64,000 nucleotides of DNA from Rudanella lutea DSM 19387 (GCF_000383955.1 NZ_KB913013.1:3677694-3741693); one strand, 5' to 3'. Counted from the stretch's first letter, positions 10,501-18,891 are shown. The notes: a model not told the origin generated them from the sequence alone. A program made the numbers and translations.

Positions 10501-11618
10501 CTGTCGTTACGGGAGCTGTTCGACAGAATATCGACCCCTACGGCCGCAATATCGGGTTTGATACGACCATCGTCGGTGGGTCCCCAACTGCTGAAACTCG
10601 CAATCTGCACGTCGGACGGAAGGTTGTAATCACCCAGAATATTCGAGACGGCCGCTACGGTCAGAATATTTTTGGCCGTGCTGTTGGTCGAAATCTGGTC
10701 GTAGCCGTTCTGGTCGCTGCGGGGCTTCGTGCTGGTGGCGTTGCGGTGGTTGATCAGGACGTATGGTTGACCGTCGCCGGGGCCATTGCTACCGTGGCTG
10801 TTTCCGGCCGATTTTACGAGCAGATAGTACGGCGCATTAAAGGCGATCCGGTCCCAGTTGCGGGTATTTGAGTCATAAAAACCAAACTTGTAGTCTTCGC
10901 GCTCGCTGATGGTGGTGTCGCCGTACCACTCCCATTTGATCGAGCCCGAGCGACTGCTGTTGAAAAACCAGCCCCCCGTAAACCCGTAGGAGTGGTTCGA
11001 GACGAGGTACGTACCGGCGGCCTCGGCAATTTCGGTGTCGCCACTGGCGAAGTCGTATGCTTTCAGGTTTGCCCCGAAGGCCATACCCCGCACCAGCGGG
11101 TTGCGGCCCTGAGCCACCAGCGTACCGGCCACGTGGGTGGCATGGTTGTCGGTGCCGGCCGGATTATCCATTTGGGTAACACGACTCCCAAACTCCAGGT
11201 GCGACCCCCGCACCCGGCCGCCGTCCCAGATGGCGAGCCGATCACGCACGTTGGGACTGCTGCCCGAAAGCGACAGGCCTAACCCTCCGCCCGTGTACAG
11301 GTCGGAGGTGCGCGTGGTGCTGGCCGCCCGGATGTTGTTGTAGGTGTGTTCGTAGAGGAGGTTGCCCCGCTCATCGAGGCCCCATAGTTGCTGCACCGTA
11401 CCGTCGGGTTGGGTTACCCGGACCGGGCGATCCAGCAGCCGGGCTTTTTCGACAGCCTGATCGAAGTTTGTTTGCCGAAACTCCCGGACCGCCTGCTGGG
11501 TTGCCGTCTGCTGGCGGAGTTGTGAAGCCGTATATTGAGGAAGCGGTTGGGCCCAGGAAGGCCAAATGACCACAGCTAACAACGCAGTTGTGGCAATCCA
11601 AAAGTAGCGGTACGTCAT
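7563..11618 (-). CDS. Large T9SS-secreted subtilisin-like S8 peptidase with GEVED and Ig-like domains
   Basis: 1351 residues with a clean signal peptide (cut near PSWAQ, residue 24). The catalytic domain has Asp132 (AIWDGG), His159 (NHATHVAGT), Asn273 (SAGNSHG) and Ser382 (GTSMSAP). C-terminal to it come a GEVED-type domain (ADWNNNGLF...SRGETQDYLLRI), CARDB-like and Ig-like repeats (YQWLFNG), and the T9SS tail around AFPNPTTQRVTVRL. It is the first gene of a two-gene unit with the shorter subtilase, sharing domain order and much sequence. The pair arose by duplication followed by domain loss or gain. It is likely a cell-surface or secreted protease. Confidence 0.9.
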   Translation of the reverse strand: MTYRYFWIATTALLAVVIWPSWAQPLPQYTASQLRQQTATQQAVREFRQTNFDQAVEKARLLDRPVRVTQPDGTVQQLWGLDERGNLLYEHTYNNIRAASTTRTSDLYTGGGLGLSLSGSSPNVRDRLAIWDGGRVRGSHLEFGSRVTQMDNPAGTDNHATHVAGTLVAQGRNPLVRGMAFGANLKAYDFASGDTEIAEAAGTYLVSNHSYGFTGGWFFNSSRSGSIKWEWYGDTTISEREDYKFGFYDSNTRNWDRIAFNAPYYLLVKSAGNSHGSNGPGDGQPYVLINHRNATSTKPRSDQNGYDQISTNSTAKNILTVAAVSNILGDYNLPSDVQIASFSSWGPTDDGRIKPDIAAVGVDILSNSSRNDSAYAVLSGTSMSAPNATGSLLLLQELYASRNKGDFMRASTLKGLVLHTASEAGDAPGPDYRFGWGLLNTARAAQVLLNTDQNHLLSEQSLLPNQTYSLPVVASGRGPLTVTIVWHDPEATATTLTAANVNSRTPKLVNDLDLRITTADGRQTSLPWVLNPDSPAQAATTGDNIRDNVEQVVVQNTVPGQSYTITVTHKSSLINGKQDYALLASGVGGTAYCASGSTNDGLQIKGIQLGSLSRTASGSCVSYSDFTQTSLPVQVGQTLPFSVTAGTCNGAVARGASVRVFADWNNNGLFTDPGDTLTTSDIFSNTGTFATTLQIPPSVSLDQLVRVRVVVSETGFPNFIAPCGSYSRGETQDYLLRIIRSLNDVGVAGIITPDASYCPSNSTPSVTVRVRNFGSQTQRNVPVDVTVTDPATGSSIRAQATLPVLSGFRESLLSVPFRSFPGTGNSASYRITATTSLTVDQNPMNNLVTETRTVTTGAPLSVSAFTASVCGTDTTVALRNNSVGTAFWYSAPTGGNLLAVNNIAQTRQRQNVYYVDVNSLNALLGPVAKTAFNGGSYSGNFGPAPLISTRVPVLLESARIYTAAPGRLTFTVRRLSDDVAVSTVSLDVTATRNSSLTALNASGQLVDDPNDPGAEYPLNLRIPQAGDYRITIGYEGGVSIFRSNVGVAGFPYQIRTASGEPIVSIRGSLFDNASTGQTDTLTNAWYYLYNLRVRSLDCPAPARVAVSTSTGQLPVVNLTADGSTTICRGAGVTLQATATDMLTYQWLFNGQPINGATSATFRATGEGAYSVRVANNCVPTSSSSIQVSLRESQAPTVQLDGLVLRSDATISNQWLLNGIPITGATSQSLTATQTGRYAVRGNVNGCGEVVSNEVLVTILATDDPLATGIEAFPNPTTQRVTVRLPLQPRQQLPTARLVTATGQTVTEKVMQREANFFAADLDLSNQAGGTFFVVILGSDGGKTAVVRITKL

Positions 11619-11835
11619 CGGTTTAAGTAAGTCATCCCTTCATAGGGTAGGATGCGTTTAAAAAAAGCTAGCCAATATAATACGCCTGTACGATTAAATA
11701 ACAGGTAGGGTTGCAGCGACCGAATATTTCCCGTAAAGGCATAAAGAAATAATTTAGAAGTATTTAGGTCGTTCGGTTTAGTATAGTCCGATACGTTGGT
11801 TATTTTCGTTTTACTTACTCAACCGATGACGTGCC

Positions 11836-12240
11836 ATGAAGATACAAGCGCCCTTTTTCGCCCGCCGAATCGTACACGGCATTGCCATATTGCTCTTGCT
11901 GGGAAGCTGGTCGTCGGGTCGTAATGCTGATCTGATTCTGGGAAGTTGGCTGTTCCCGGCCCGCCAGTCGACCATTGAAGTGTACCGGGAAAATGGCCAG
12001 TATTTCGGCCGCATTGTGGAGGTTGGGGCCGCGTACCAGCATAAGCTCTCCGGCAACCGGCTGCTATTTACGAACCTCACCTTCAATGGAAAAGAATGGA
12101 GTGGCGGCAAACTGATTCATCCATCGAGTGGGACCCACTACGACGTGGCGATCCAACTCACCAACTCTTACACCCTCAATGTGACGGTGTACAAGGGTCT
12201 CCGGTGTTTTCAGAAAAACTACCAGCTTGTCCGAAAATAA
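11836..12240 (+). CDS. DUF2147-type small secreted protein
   Basis: 134 residues with an N-terminal hydrophobic export segment (about 12-30). The body matches the DUF2147 pattern: ILGSWLFP near the start, IEVYRENGQYFGRIV, and a closing Tyr-rich strand with KGLRCFQKNYQLVRK. Family members are small beta-barrel-like periplasmic proteins of unknown function. The gene faces away from the subtilase pair, with a 217-base spacer between. ATG 11836 gives the complete signal. Confidence 0.72.
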   Translation: MKIQAPFFARRIVHGIAILLLLGSWSSGRNADLILGSWLFPARQSTIEVYRENGQYFGRIVEVGAAYQHKLSGNRLLFTNLTFNGKEWSGGKLIHPSSGTHYDVAIQLTNSYTLNVTVYKGLRCFQKNYQLVRK

Positions 12241-12265
12241 AACGAGCGACCGTTGGGGCCGCTCG
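12233..12265 (-). terminator. Terminator of the malate-synthase-like gene
   Basis: Read on the minus strand, the stem CGAGCG / CGCTCG is followed by TTTTATTTT. It overlaps the last bases of the convergent DUF2147 gene. Confidence 0.55.
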
Positions 12266-12321
12266 CGCAAATTTGCTGATAAAGTAAGTCTGGTTGAAAA
12301 GGCCGCGTGGCCACCCTTTCG

Positions 12322-12726
12322 TTAGTCGACACAGGCCGCGGCCAACTCGTTGAATAGCCGACCCGCTTCCGGGTAGTTGCCCGACCAGTAGGCCTGTTCA
12401 CCCAAGGTGTATCGGAGATTGTCCATCTCCTCGACCAACAGGTGCCGGAACCACGACAATTCGATCACCCGACCATCGTACGTAGGGGTCTGGTTTTTAA
12501 GCCAGTTGCCCACGCGCTCACAGGCCGACCCCGCCGGAATTTCTCCGTGCGCTAACAAACTCTCCTGGCCTTGTTCAATAGCTTTCGCCACTTGCCGAAG
12601 CCCCGCCCCGATGAAGGCGCGCAAACTGCTTTCGGTCACGACATCCGTGTAGGTCGTCATAATCCGTTCTGTTGAAAAAGAGGTTGGTGTCATTGCCGTA
12701 ATGAGTTGAAATTCGTGCGATTTCAT
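12322..12726 (-). CDS. Orphan malate synthase C-terminal-domain protein, catalytic residue lost
   Basis: 134 residues. From VTESSLRAFIGAGLRQVAKA to RLFNELA it follows, without large gaps, the C-terminal plug domain of malate synthase A (family pattern VTEAGLR.NI..G..Y, then ISR..IWQWL, then F..LL.EE, LGE..., G.F.EA..LF). The TIM-barrel core that binds acetyl-CoA and glyoxylate is absent. Where the enzyme has MEDAATAE with the catalytic aspartate, this protein has GEIPAGSA, so the aspartate is replaced by isoleucine. It therefore cannot be a working synthase. The neighbour is a divergent regulator of the type that controls aceA/aceB. It may be a remnant of a lost aceB or a small protein reused as a partner. 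The start could be ATG 12726 or 12660. Confidence 0.6.
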   Translation of the reverse strand: MKSHEFQLITAMTPTSFSTERIMTTYTDVVTESSLRAFIGAGLRQVAKAIEQGQESLLAHGEIPAGSACERVGNWLKNQTPTYDGRVIELSWFRHLLVEEMDNLRYTLGEQAYWSGNYPEAGRLFNELAAACVD

Positions 12727-12867
12727 TGTGCCAGCAAGTTTACAAAGCGAATTTTGAATAGAAAAGCGAATATTCGCAAACGGCCAAAAATTCTCCCGAT
12801 TCCGTACTGAAAATGGGCAAACCGCGTGGATTATAGTAAGTTTGGCGTTGGGTCTTCTCTAAGCAGT

Positions 12868-14406
12868 ATGGATTTTAGTTCGGATAGCATTCGTATTCTC
12901 TTTGGTTTAAAGCTCCGGCAACTCCGGCTCGACAAAGGCTTGACTCAGTACGACCTGGCCGATTTGTCGGGGGTGTCGGTGTCGTACATCAACGAGATCG
13001 AAAAAGGGAAGAAGTACCCCAAAACCGATAAGATTATTGCCCTGGCGGGGGCTATGGGCGTCACGTACGACGCGCTCGTGTCGGTGCAGTTGAGCAAACG
13101 GATGGAGCCGATTTATAACCTGCTGCGTTCCAACATCCTGCGTGACCTCCCGCTGAGTATGTTTGGCATCGAACCCGCCGACTTGCTCGAGTTGCTGGCC
13201 AACGCGCCCACCAAACTGAGCGCGTTTATCAGCACAATCATGGAAATCGGGCGGCAGTACAACCTGAGTGTCGAAGAGTTTTACTTCGCCGTGGTCCGGA
13301 CGTACATCGAGATGCACGAAAACTACTTTGCCGACATCGAGCAGGCGGCCGATGCATTTCTGGCGCAGGTAAGCCCCGACCCGGCTTTCGTGCTCAACGA
13401 GTCGTTTTTGAGTCAGTACCTGCACGAGTGCCACGGCTATACCGTTGAGCTGTTCAACGAGGGGAGCCACCCGCACCTGAGCAGTTTGCGGTCGGTGCTG
13501 TTGCCGGCCGAAAAGAAACTGTTGCTCAATCAGGTTCTCACGTCCGATCAGCGCGCGTTTACGCTTGGTCGGGAGGTGGGTTTTCTGCGGCTCGAAAGCA
13601 AGGAGCGCCCGCTCACGTCGTCGTGGGTCGAGGTACAGTCGTTCGATCAGGTGCTGACCAACTTCCGGGCTTCGTACTTTGCGGGGGCCATTCTGATGCG
13701 TCGGGACCGGGTGCTGCCCCTGCTCGAAAACTGGCTTAGCCTGCCCACCTGGGCCGAAGCCGCCGTGGCGCTGGAGCAGATGCTCGATCAGCTCCAGGCT
13801 ACGCCCGAAACCCTGTTGCACCGGATCAGCAATTTTTTGCCCCACTACTTCGGTATCGATCAGTTATTTTTTCTCCGTTTTGAGCACGAGCCGCGCGACG
13901 TTTCGCCGGGCGACGTTTCGCCGGGCGACGTTTCGCCGGGTGAAGAGACTTTCAACCTGACCAAAGAAATGCACCTCTCGCGGCTGCATAACCCGCACGG
14001 GATTACGGGTGAGCACTACTGCCGCCGGTGGATTTCGCTCAAGATGCTCACCGAACTGGCCGATGCCCAACAGCAGGGGCCTGTAGACAAGCCGTTGCTG
14101 CGGGCACAGATTTCCACCTACATCGATTCGCACAATAGCTATTTTGTGTTTGGGCTGGCGCGCCCGCTCACACCCATCCGGGGGCTCAACCACAGCGTTT
14201 CGCTCGGGATTCTGCTCAACGAAACCAGCCTGAAACGGGTGAACTTCCTCAACGACCCGGCCATCAACCGGCGGATGGTCAACGAATCGTGTGAGCGGTG
14301 CCGGGCGCTGGATTGCCAGGAGCGATCGGCCCCTCCGATTCTGTTTCACAAACGGCAGCGCGTCGAGATGCTCAAGAGTGCCTTGCAGGATCTGGGCGTT
14401 CGGTAG
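12868..14406 (+). CDS. XRE-family regulator of the RamB/ScfR (short-chain fatty acyl) type
   Basis: 512 residues from ATG 12868 (an in-frame GTG at 12826 would add 14 residues with no family support). An XRE helix-turn-helix fills about residues 8-65 (LRLDKGLTQYDLADLSGVS, then INEIEKGKKYP). The long C-terminal part resembles the DUF2083-type ligand domain and ends in a cysteine cluster, CERCRALDCQERSAPP, typical of RamB and ScfR. Those regulators control acetate, propionate and glyoxylate-cycle genes, often from an adjacent position. Here the divergent neighbour is only a malate-synthase fragment. A triplicated 15-base repeat near residue 344 inserts extra DVSPG units. Confidence 0.82.
   Translation: MDFSSDSIRILFGLKLRQLRLDKGLTQYDLADLSGVSVSYINEIEKGKKYPKTDKIIALAGAMGVTYDALVSVQLSKRMEPIYNLLRSNILRDLPLSMFGIEPADLLELLANAPTKLSAFISTIMEIGRQYNLSVEEFYFAVVRTYIEMHENYFADIEQAADAFLAQVSPDPAFVLNESFLSQYLHECHGYTVELFNEGSHPHLSSLRSVLLPAEKKLLLNQVLTSDQRAFTLGREVGFLRLESKERPLTSSWVEVQSFDQVLTNFRASYFAGAILMRRDRVLPLLENWLSLPTWAEAAVALEQMLDQLQATPETLLHRISNFLPHYFGIDQLFFLRFEHEPRDVSPGDVSPGDVSPGEETFNLTKEMHLSRLHNPHGITGEHYCRRWISLKMLTELADAQQQGPVDKPLLRAQISTYIDSHNSYFVFGLARPLTPIRGLNHSVSLGILLNETSLKRVNFLNDPAINRRMVNESCERCRALDCQERSAPPILFHKRQRVEMLKSALQDLGVR
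13897..13941 (+). repeat. Three tandem copies of a 15-base unit inside the regulator gene
   Basis: The unit GACGTTTCGCCGGGC is repeated three times in frame and encodes DVSPG three times. The copies are identical except for the last base, which suggests recent slippage. Confidence 0.95.
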
Positions 14407-14773
14407 ACTGGTTTATTGTTTCTGGTTTATGGTGGCTGGCGCTGCGGTTTCTGGTTTTTAGTGGTCAGACAGAATTAAATGTAAAATGAATAGTGTAAAA
14501 TGTATAATGAAATGGTTGACTATCAGCAGGTAATACAATTACTCATTATGCATTTTACATTGTTCATTCACTTAGGGGGCAGTACTTCAGAAAGAAAATT
14601 CTGTAGCTCCCATTAAACCTGGGCTTTATTTCCGAATCAAAGCCAAACACACGGTTATCGTTTACATTTTTTGGGGCATCAGGCAGAAGTCGCTCTCAAC
14701 GATTCTGGGGAGATTATGCAGCTACATAGCGAACTGAAAACTGTAAACAGAGAACTGTAAACCCCCTTTTTTG
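14407..14773. other. 367-base spacer without a gene, rich in low-complexity repeats
   Basis: No coding frame is supported. It starts with TGGTTTA/TGGTTTT phrases, contains an 18-base inverted repeat (14493-14510 with 14543-14560, two mismatches) of TGTAAAATG-type units, and ends with AACTGTAAAC phrases before the DUF1800 gene. Confidence 0.7.
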
Positions 14774-16240
14774 ATGGAACAGATTCACGCACCTCAACGC
14801 CAGGCCGTGGCACAGATGCGGCACCTGTTTAACCGGGCTGCTTTTGGGGGTACCCCCGCCGAACTGAATGCGGCTGCTCGTATGCCGCTCCGGCGGGTAG
14901 TCAAAAAGCTCATCGACGATAGTCAGAAGGTTGAGCCCCTACAGGTGGTAGCCCGTGAAGAATACGACTCCAAAAAGCAACTAAAAGGACTCCTGCGCAA
15001 TGGCATGCTCGACCGCGACGCCCTGCGGACGCGTATCCGTGAAAATGCCGAGCTCGTTCGCGACCTCAATGTGCAGTGGCTCGACCGCATGGTGGCGGCC
15101 AAAGGGGCCCTGCGCGAAAAGATGGCCTTGTTCTGGCATGGTCATTTTGCGGTGCGGGCCCAAGGCCGCAATGCGCTCGTGATGCAGGATTACGGCAACG
15201 TGATCCGGCAACATGCCCTTGGTTCGTTTGGTGATCTGCTTATGGCCGTTTCAAAAACACCCGCCATGCTCCAGTTTTTGAATAACCAGCAGAACCGCAA
15301 AAACGCCCCCAACGAAAATTTTGCCCGCGAGCTGATGGAGCTGTTTACGCTCGGGCGCGGGTCGTCGGCGGGTGCTAACTATACCGAGCACGATATTAAA
15401 GAAGCCGCCCGGGCGTTTACGGGCTGGCAGTTTACGCTTGAAGGGCAGTTTGTGTTTCGGGAGCGCGTACACGACGACGGACCGAAAACGATTTTCGGAA
15501 AAACAGGCTTGTTCAAAGGCGAAGATGTGATCGGGATGCTGCTCGAACGGCGCGAAACAGCCCGGTTTGTAGTCGATAAATTGTACCGGTTCTTCGTCAA
15601 CGAAACCCCCGACCCGGCGCGTGTGAATGACCTGGCCGAGCAGTTTTACCGCAGTGGTTACCAGATTGCCGATCTGATGGAGACGATTTTTTCGGCCAGC
15701 TGGTTCTACGACAAAGCCAATCTGGGCGCGCAGATCAAGTCGCCGGTGGAGTTGCTGGCCGGTATGCGGCATACCCTGGGCGTCAGCTTCGATTCGCCAC
15801 AACCGCAGGTGTTTGTACAGCGTACCCTCGGTCAGATTCTGTTTTACCCGCCCAACGTAGCAGGCTGGCCCGGCGGCCGAAACTGGATTGATTCATCGAG
15901 CCTGCTTTTCCGCATGAAGTTGCCCGACTACGTGTTGCGGGCCGCCGAGGTGAATGTTCGTTCGAAAGACGAAGCCGATGTCAACGCCACGCTGCTGGCC
16001 CGCAAAGGAGCCAATCAGTTTGCGACCAAAGTCGACTGGGCGGGTTTTGAAAAGCCCTTTGCCCGCGTTGCCGAAGCCGACCTGCCCGACGCCCTGGCGA
16101 CGTACCTGTTGCCTCTGCCGCTCCGCCCCGAACAACGCAATCTGTTGCTGAAGCAACTCAAGCCGGGGCAGGATACCTCCGAGACGATTAAAACGCTGAC
16201 GGCTGCTATCATGGCCTTGCCGGAATATCAGCTTAGTTAG
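14774..16240 (+). CDS. DUF1800 family protein
   Basis: 488 residues from ATG 14774 (a TTG sits one codon earlier). DUF1800 features are clear: HLFNRAAFGGTPAEL at the start, MALFWHGHF in the middle, NENFARELMELFTLG, and YPPNVAGWPGG near the C-terminus. No signal peptide is obvious. The family has no established reaction. It is almost always followed by a DUF1501 gene, as here, 164 bases downstream and in the same direction, so the two are expected to act together. The presence of His and Asp/Glu clusters is compatible with a metal site, but that is only a suggestion. Confidence 0.88.
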   Translation: MEQIHAPQRQAVAQMRHLFNRAAFGGTPAELNAAARMPLRRVVKKLIDDSQKVEPLQVVAREEYDSKKQLKGLLRNGMLDRDALRTRIRENAELVRDLNVQWLDRMVAAKGALREKMALFWHGHFAVRAQGRNALVMQDYGNVIRQHALGSFGDLLMAVSKTPAMLQFLNNQQNRKNAPNENFARELMELFTLGRGSSAGANYTEHDIKEAARAFTGWQFTLEGQFVFRERVHDDGPKTIFGKTGLFKGEDVIGMLLERRETARFVVDKLYRFFVNETPDPARVNDLAEQFYRSGYQIADLMETIFSASWFYDKANLGAQIKSPVELLAGMRHTLGVSFDSPQPQVFVQRTLGQILFYPPNVAGWPGGRNWIDSSSLLFRMKLPDYVLRAAEVNVRSKDEADVNATLLARKGANQFATKVDWAGFEKPFARVAEADLPDALATYLLPLPLRPEQRNLLLKQLKPGQDTSETIKTLTAAIMALPEYQLS

Positions 16241-16347
16241 TGGATAATGTGGAATGAATAATGAATAACGAGTAATGTACAATGCCGGATTGAGAGTTTG
16301 TGAGCTTTACACAGTCACTCATTGCCGTTCGCAGTCCGCACTCATTG

Positions 16348-16393
16348 CCGTACGCGGCCCGCACTCTTTCACTCTTTCACTCTTTCGCTCTTT
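16348..16393 (+). repeat. 46-base leader repeat, copy 1
   Basis: An exact match to the reverse complement of 29622-29667. It begins CCGTACGCGGCCCGCACTC and continues as CTCTTTCA-type units. It ends 11 bases before the DUF1501 ATG. Degenerate extensions of the same phrase lie upstream, from about 16317. Confidence 0.9.
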
Positions 16394-16404
16394 ACGTTTC
16401 TCCC

Positions 16405-17640
16405 ATGCCAACGCGTCGCGACTTTCTGCAAAAATCAGCACTGACCACGGCCGGGTCGTTGCTGATTCCCAATTTTCTGAAGGCCTACGAACTGGACCGA
16501 ATGGGGCTACCCCCAACGGGTCAAAAAATTGTAGTGGTGGTTCAGTTATCGGGTGGTAACGACGGCCTGAACACCGTGGTGCCGTACCGAAACGACATTT
16601 ACTACCGGGAGCGCCCTACCATCGCGATTCGGCCCGAAAAGGTGTTGACCCTGACCGACGAGCTGGGCCTGAACCCGGCGCTGGAAGCGCTGCGGCCTTT
16701 GTACGACGACGGGCAGATGACCCTTATCAACAACGTGGGCTATCCTAACCCCGACCGTTCCCATTTTCGGTCAATGGACATCTGGCATACTGCGAGTGAC
16801 TCCAATCAGTATGTAAACACAGGTTGGGTGGGTCGGTATCTGGACGCGCAATGCAAAGGCGCCCCGTCGGCCCGGGCTGGTGTGCCGTACCGGGCCCTTG
16901 AGGTCGACGATACCCTGAGCCTCTCGATGAAGGGTGAGACCGTGAATGGCCTCGCCGTACTCGACCCGAAAAAACTGTACAACCAAACCCGGAGTGGCCT
17001 TGTAAAAGGACTGAGTACCACCACGCCAGCCCCCGTGCCCGAACACGATCAGGTAGCGTATCTGTACAAAACGCTGGCCGAAACGGTATCGTCGGCTGAG
17101 CACGTGTACGATAAAGCCAAAACCGTATCGACGCCTAAACTATACCCTGCCAGTGAGCTGGGTAGCCGCCTGAAAACCGTGTCGGAACTGATTCAGTCGG
17201 GCCTTGAAACGAGTGTGTACTATGTCTCAATCGGGAGTTTCGATACACACATCAACCAGCCGGGGCAGCAGGAGCGGTTGTTACGCCAATACGCTGAAGC
17301 GGTGCGGGCATTTATGGACGATATGAAGCGGGCCGGGCGTACGCAGGATGTGTTGCTGATGACGTTTTCGGAGTTTGGGCGTCGGGTCAAGCAAAACGCC
17401 AGCAACGGTACCGATCACGGCACGGCAAGTAACGTGTTGCTGTTTGGCGGCAATGGGGCCGGGCCGGCGGCCGGGTCGCGGGTGATCAACGCGGCTCCCA
17501 ACCTGACCGACCTCGACGAGGGCGATCTGAAATACACCGTCGATTTCCGAAGCATCTACGCCACCCTGCTCCGCGACTGGCTCAAAACCGACGACGAGGC
17601 TATTCTGGGGCGCCGGTTCGACAGGCTGCCGATTGTGTAG
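16405..17640 (+). CDS. DUF1501 family protein with a Tat signal
   Basis: 411 residues. I chose ATG 16405 because it places a twin-arginine signal, TRRDFLQKSA, at the N-terminus; the open frame upstream is the translated leader repeat. Family motifs include VVVQLSGGNDGLNTVVPY near residue 45, RSHFRSMDIWHTA, SIGSFDTHINQPGQQ and FSEFGRRVKQNAS...DHGTA. DUF1501 belongs to the alkaline-phosphatase-like/sulfatase superfamily, so a metal hydrolase role after folded export is plausible. It pairs with the DUF1800 gene upstream. The true substrate is unknown. Confidence 0.88.
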   Translation: MPTRRDFLQKSALTTAGSLLIPNFLKAYELDRMGLPPTGQKIVVVVQLSGGNDGLNTVVPYRNDIYYRERPTIAIRPEKVLTLTDELGLNPALEALRPLYDDGQMTLINNVGYPNPDRSHFRSMDIWHTASDSNQYVNTGWVGRYLDAQCKGAPSARAGVPYRALEVDDTLSLSMKGETVNGLAVLDPKKLYNQTRSGLVKGLSTTTPAPVPEHDQVAYLYKTLAETVSSAEHVYDKAKTVSTPKLYPASELGSRLKTVSELIQSGLETSVYYVSIGSFDTHINQPGQQERLLRQYAEAVRAFMDDMKRAGRTQDVLLMTFSEFGRRVKQNASNGTDHGTASNVLLFGGNGAGPAAGSRVINAAPNLTDLDEGDLKYTVDFRSIYATLLRDWLKTDDEAILGRRFDRLPIV

Positions 17641-17740
17641 CCGAATAGCGCATTTTGGTTGTTTGTACAAAAAAAGGGTGCTTTATTTGGTGTGGTTCTC
17701 TCCACCCTGAAAACGCTATACGTTTTACGAAGCACCCACC

Positions 17741-18889
17741 ATGCCCGACGAACTTATACACCGTACCATACCCCAGATTGTTCCGTATCTGGACGAACAG
17801 GATGCGGCCGCTGTGTTGCAAACGATTCAGAATAACTGGATTACCGAAGGCCCGCAGTCGGCTTTGTTTGTCGATGCACTGCGGCAGCTGATTGGGGTTC
17901 CGTACGGTGTACTGGCCCCCAACGGAACAATGGCCCTGAGCCTGGGTTTGATGGCCCTCGGGATTGGCCCCGGCGATGAGGTGCTTGTGCCCGACATCAC
18001 CTTTGCAGGCTCTGCCTCGGCGGTGCTGATGGTGGGCGCTATGCCGGTTTTCGTGGAGGTCGAGCCCGATACATTTCAGATTGACATGAACCGGGCGGCC
18101 GAGGGGCTTTCGGCTCGTACCCGCGCCATTATGCCCGTTCACCTGTACGGGACAGCCTGCGATATGGAGGCCGTTGACGTATTTGCCCAGCAGCACGGTC
18201 TGTTTGTGATTGAAGATGCGGCTCAGGGCATTGGCGTTCGGCACCGGGGCAAACACGTAGGCAGCTTCGGCGACGTGAGTTGTTTTTCGTTTTTTGCCGA
18301 CAAAACCATCACTACGGGCGAGGGTGGGTTTGTGGCCTGCCGCGACGAAGCTATCTACCAGCGCCTGTGCCTATTGCGCAATCAGGGCCGCATGGAACGG
18401 GGCTCATTTGTGCATCCGGCCGTTGGCTTCAACTTTCGGATGACCGACATGCAGGCCGCTATTGGTGTGAGTCAGTTACGGAAGTTAGACGACATCATTA
18501 GCTGGAAACAGTTGCTCTGGAGTGTTTACGAAGAGGGGTTGAGCGATATAACCCAGATACGGGTGGTGGGGGCAGCCCCGCACAGTACACACGTGCCGTT
18601 TCGGTGTGTGCTCATCGCCGAGCGGGCCAATGAGCTACAATCCTTTCTAGCCGAATACGGCGTGCAGACCCGTTCGTTTTTCTACCCGCTACATAGGCAA
18701 CCCTGTTTTACGCCCGAAAACTCCCGCACGTTACCCGCCCGGCCGGGGGCATTTACGGCCTACGCTCATGCCGACTACGGTTTCGAGCGGGGGCTCTGCC
18801 TGCCTTTGTACCCGACCTTGGGTATCGACAATGTGCAGTATATGGTTCGGAAAATACGTAGCTTTTACCGGCATACGACTACCGTTTAG
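17741..18889 (+). CDS. DegT/DnrJ/EryC1/StrS family PLP aminotransferase
   Basis: 382 residues. The PLP-binding lysine is in FFADKTITTGEGG (about residue 187), and EDAAQGIG carries the cofactor-binding aspartate. The enzymes transfer an amino group from glutamate to a keto sugar nucleotide; the closest type by sequence is perosamine-synthase-like. Glycan modification (LPS, capsule or glycoprotein) is the usual role, but no other sugar-nucleotide genes are next to it. GGGTGCTT at 17676-17683 and AAGCACCC at 17730-17737, just before the ATG, could pair in the 5' leader. Confidence 0.85.
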   Translation: MPDELIHRTIPQIVPYLDEQDAAAVLQTIQNNWITEGPQSALFVDALRQLIGVPYGVLAPNGTMALSLGLMALGIGPGDEVLVPDITFAGSASAVLMVGAMPVFVEVEPDTFQIDMNRAAEGLSARTRAIMPVHLYGTACDMEAVDVFAQQHGLFVIEDAAQGIGVRHRGKHVGSFGDVSCFSFFADKTITTGEGGFVACRDEAIYQRLCLLRNQGRMERGSFVHPAVGFNFRMTDMQAAIGVSQLRKLDDIISWKQLLWSVYEEGLSDITQIRVVGAAPHSTHVPFRCVLIAERANELQSFLAEYGVQTRSFFYPLHRQPCFTPENSRTLPARPGAFTAYAHADYGFERGLCLPLYPTLGIDNVQYMVRKIRSFYRHTTTV

Positions 18890-18891
18890 TT

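Noticed and set aside
12907-13845. Long open frame antisense to the XRE regulator
   Set aside because: Shadow of a real gene; low-complexity Gln/His/Val-rich translation with no domain.
13897-13941. Short tandem repeat as a CRISPR array
   Set aside because: The units are directly adjacent with no spacers and lie in a coding frame. No CRISPR repeats or cas genes are seen in the window.
16300-16404. In-frame extension of the DUF1501 protein to a start at 16300
   Set aside because: It translates the 46-base leader repeat and would bury the twin-arginine signal. The same peptide appears upstream of an unrelated gene, so it is not protein.
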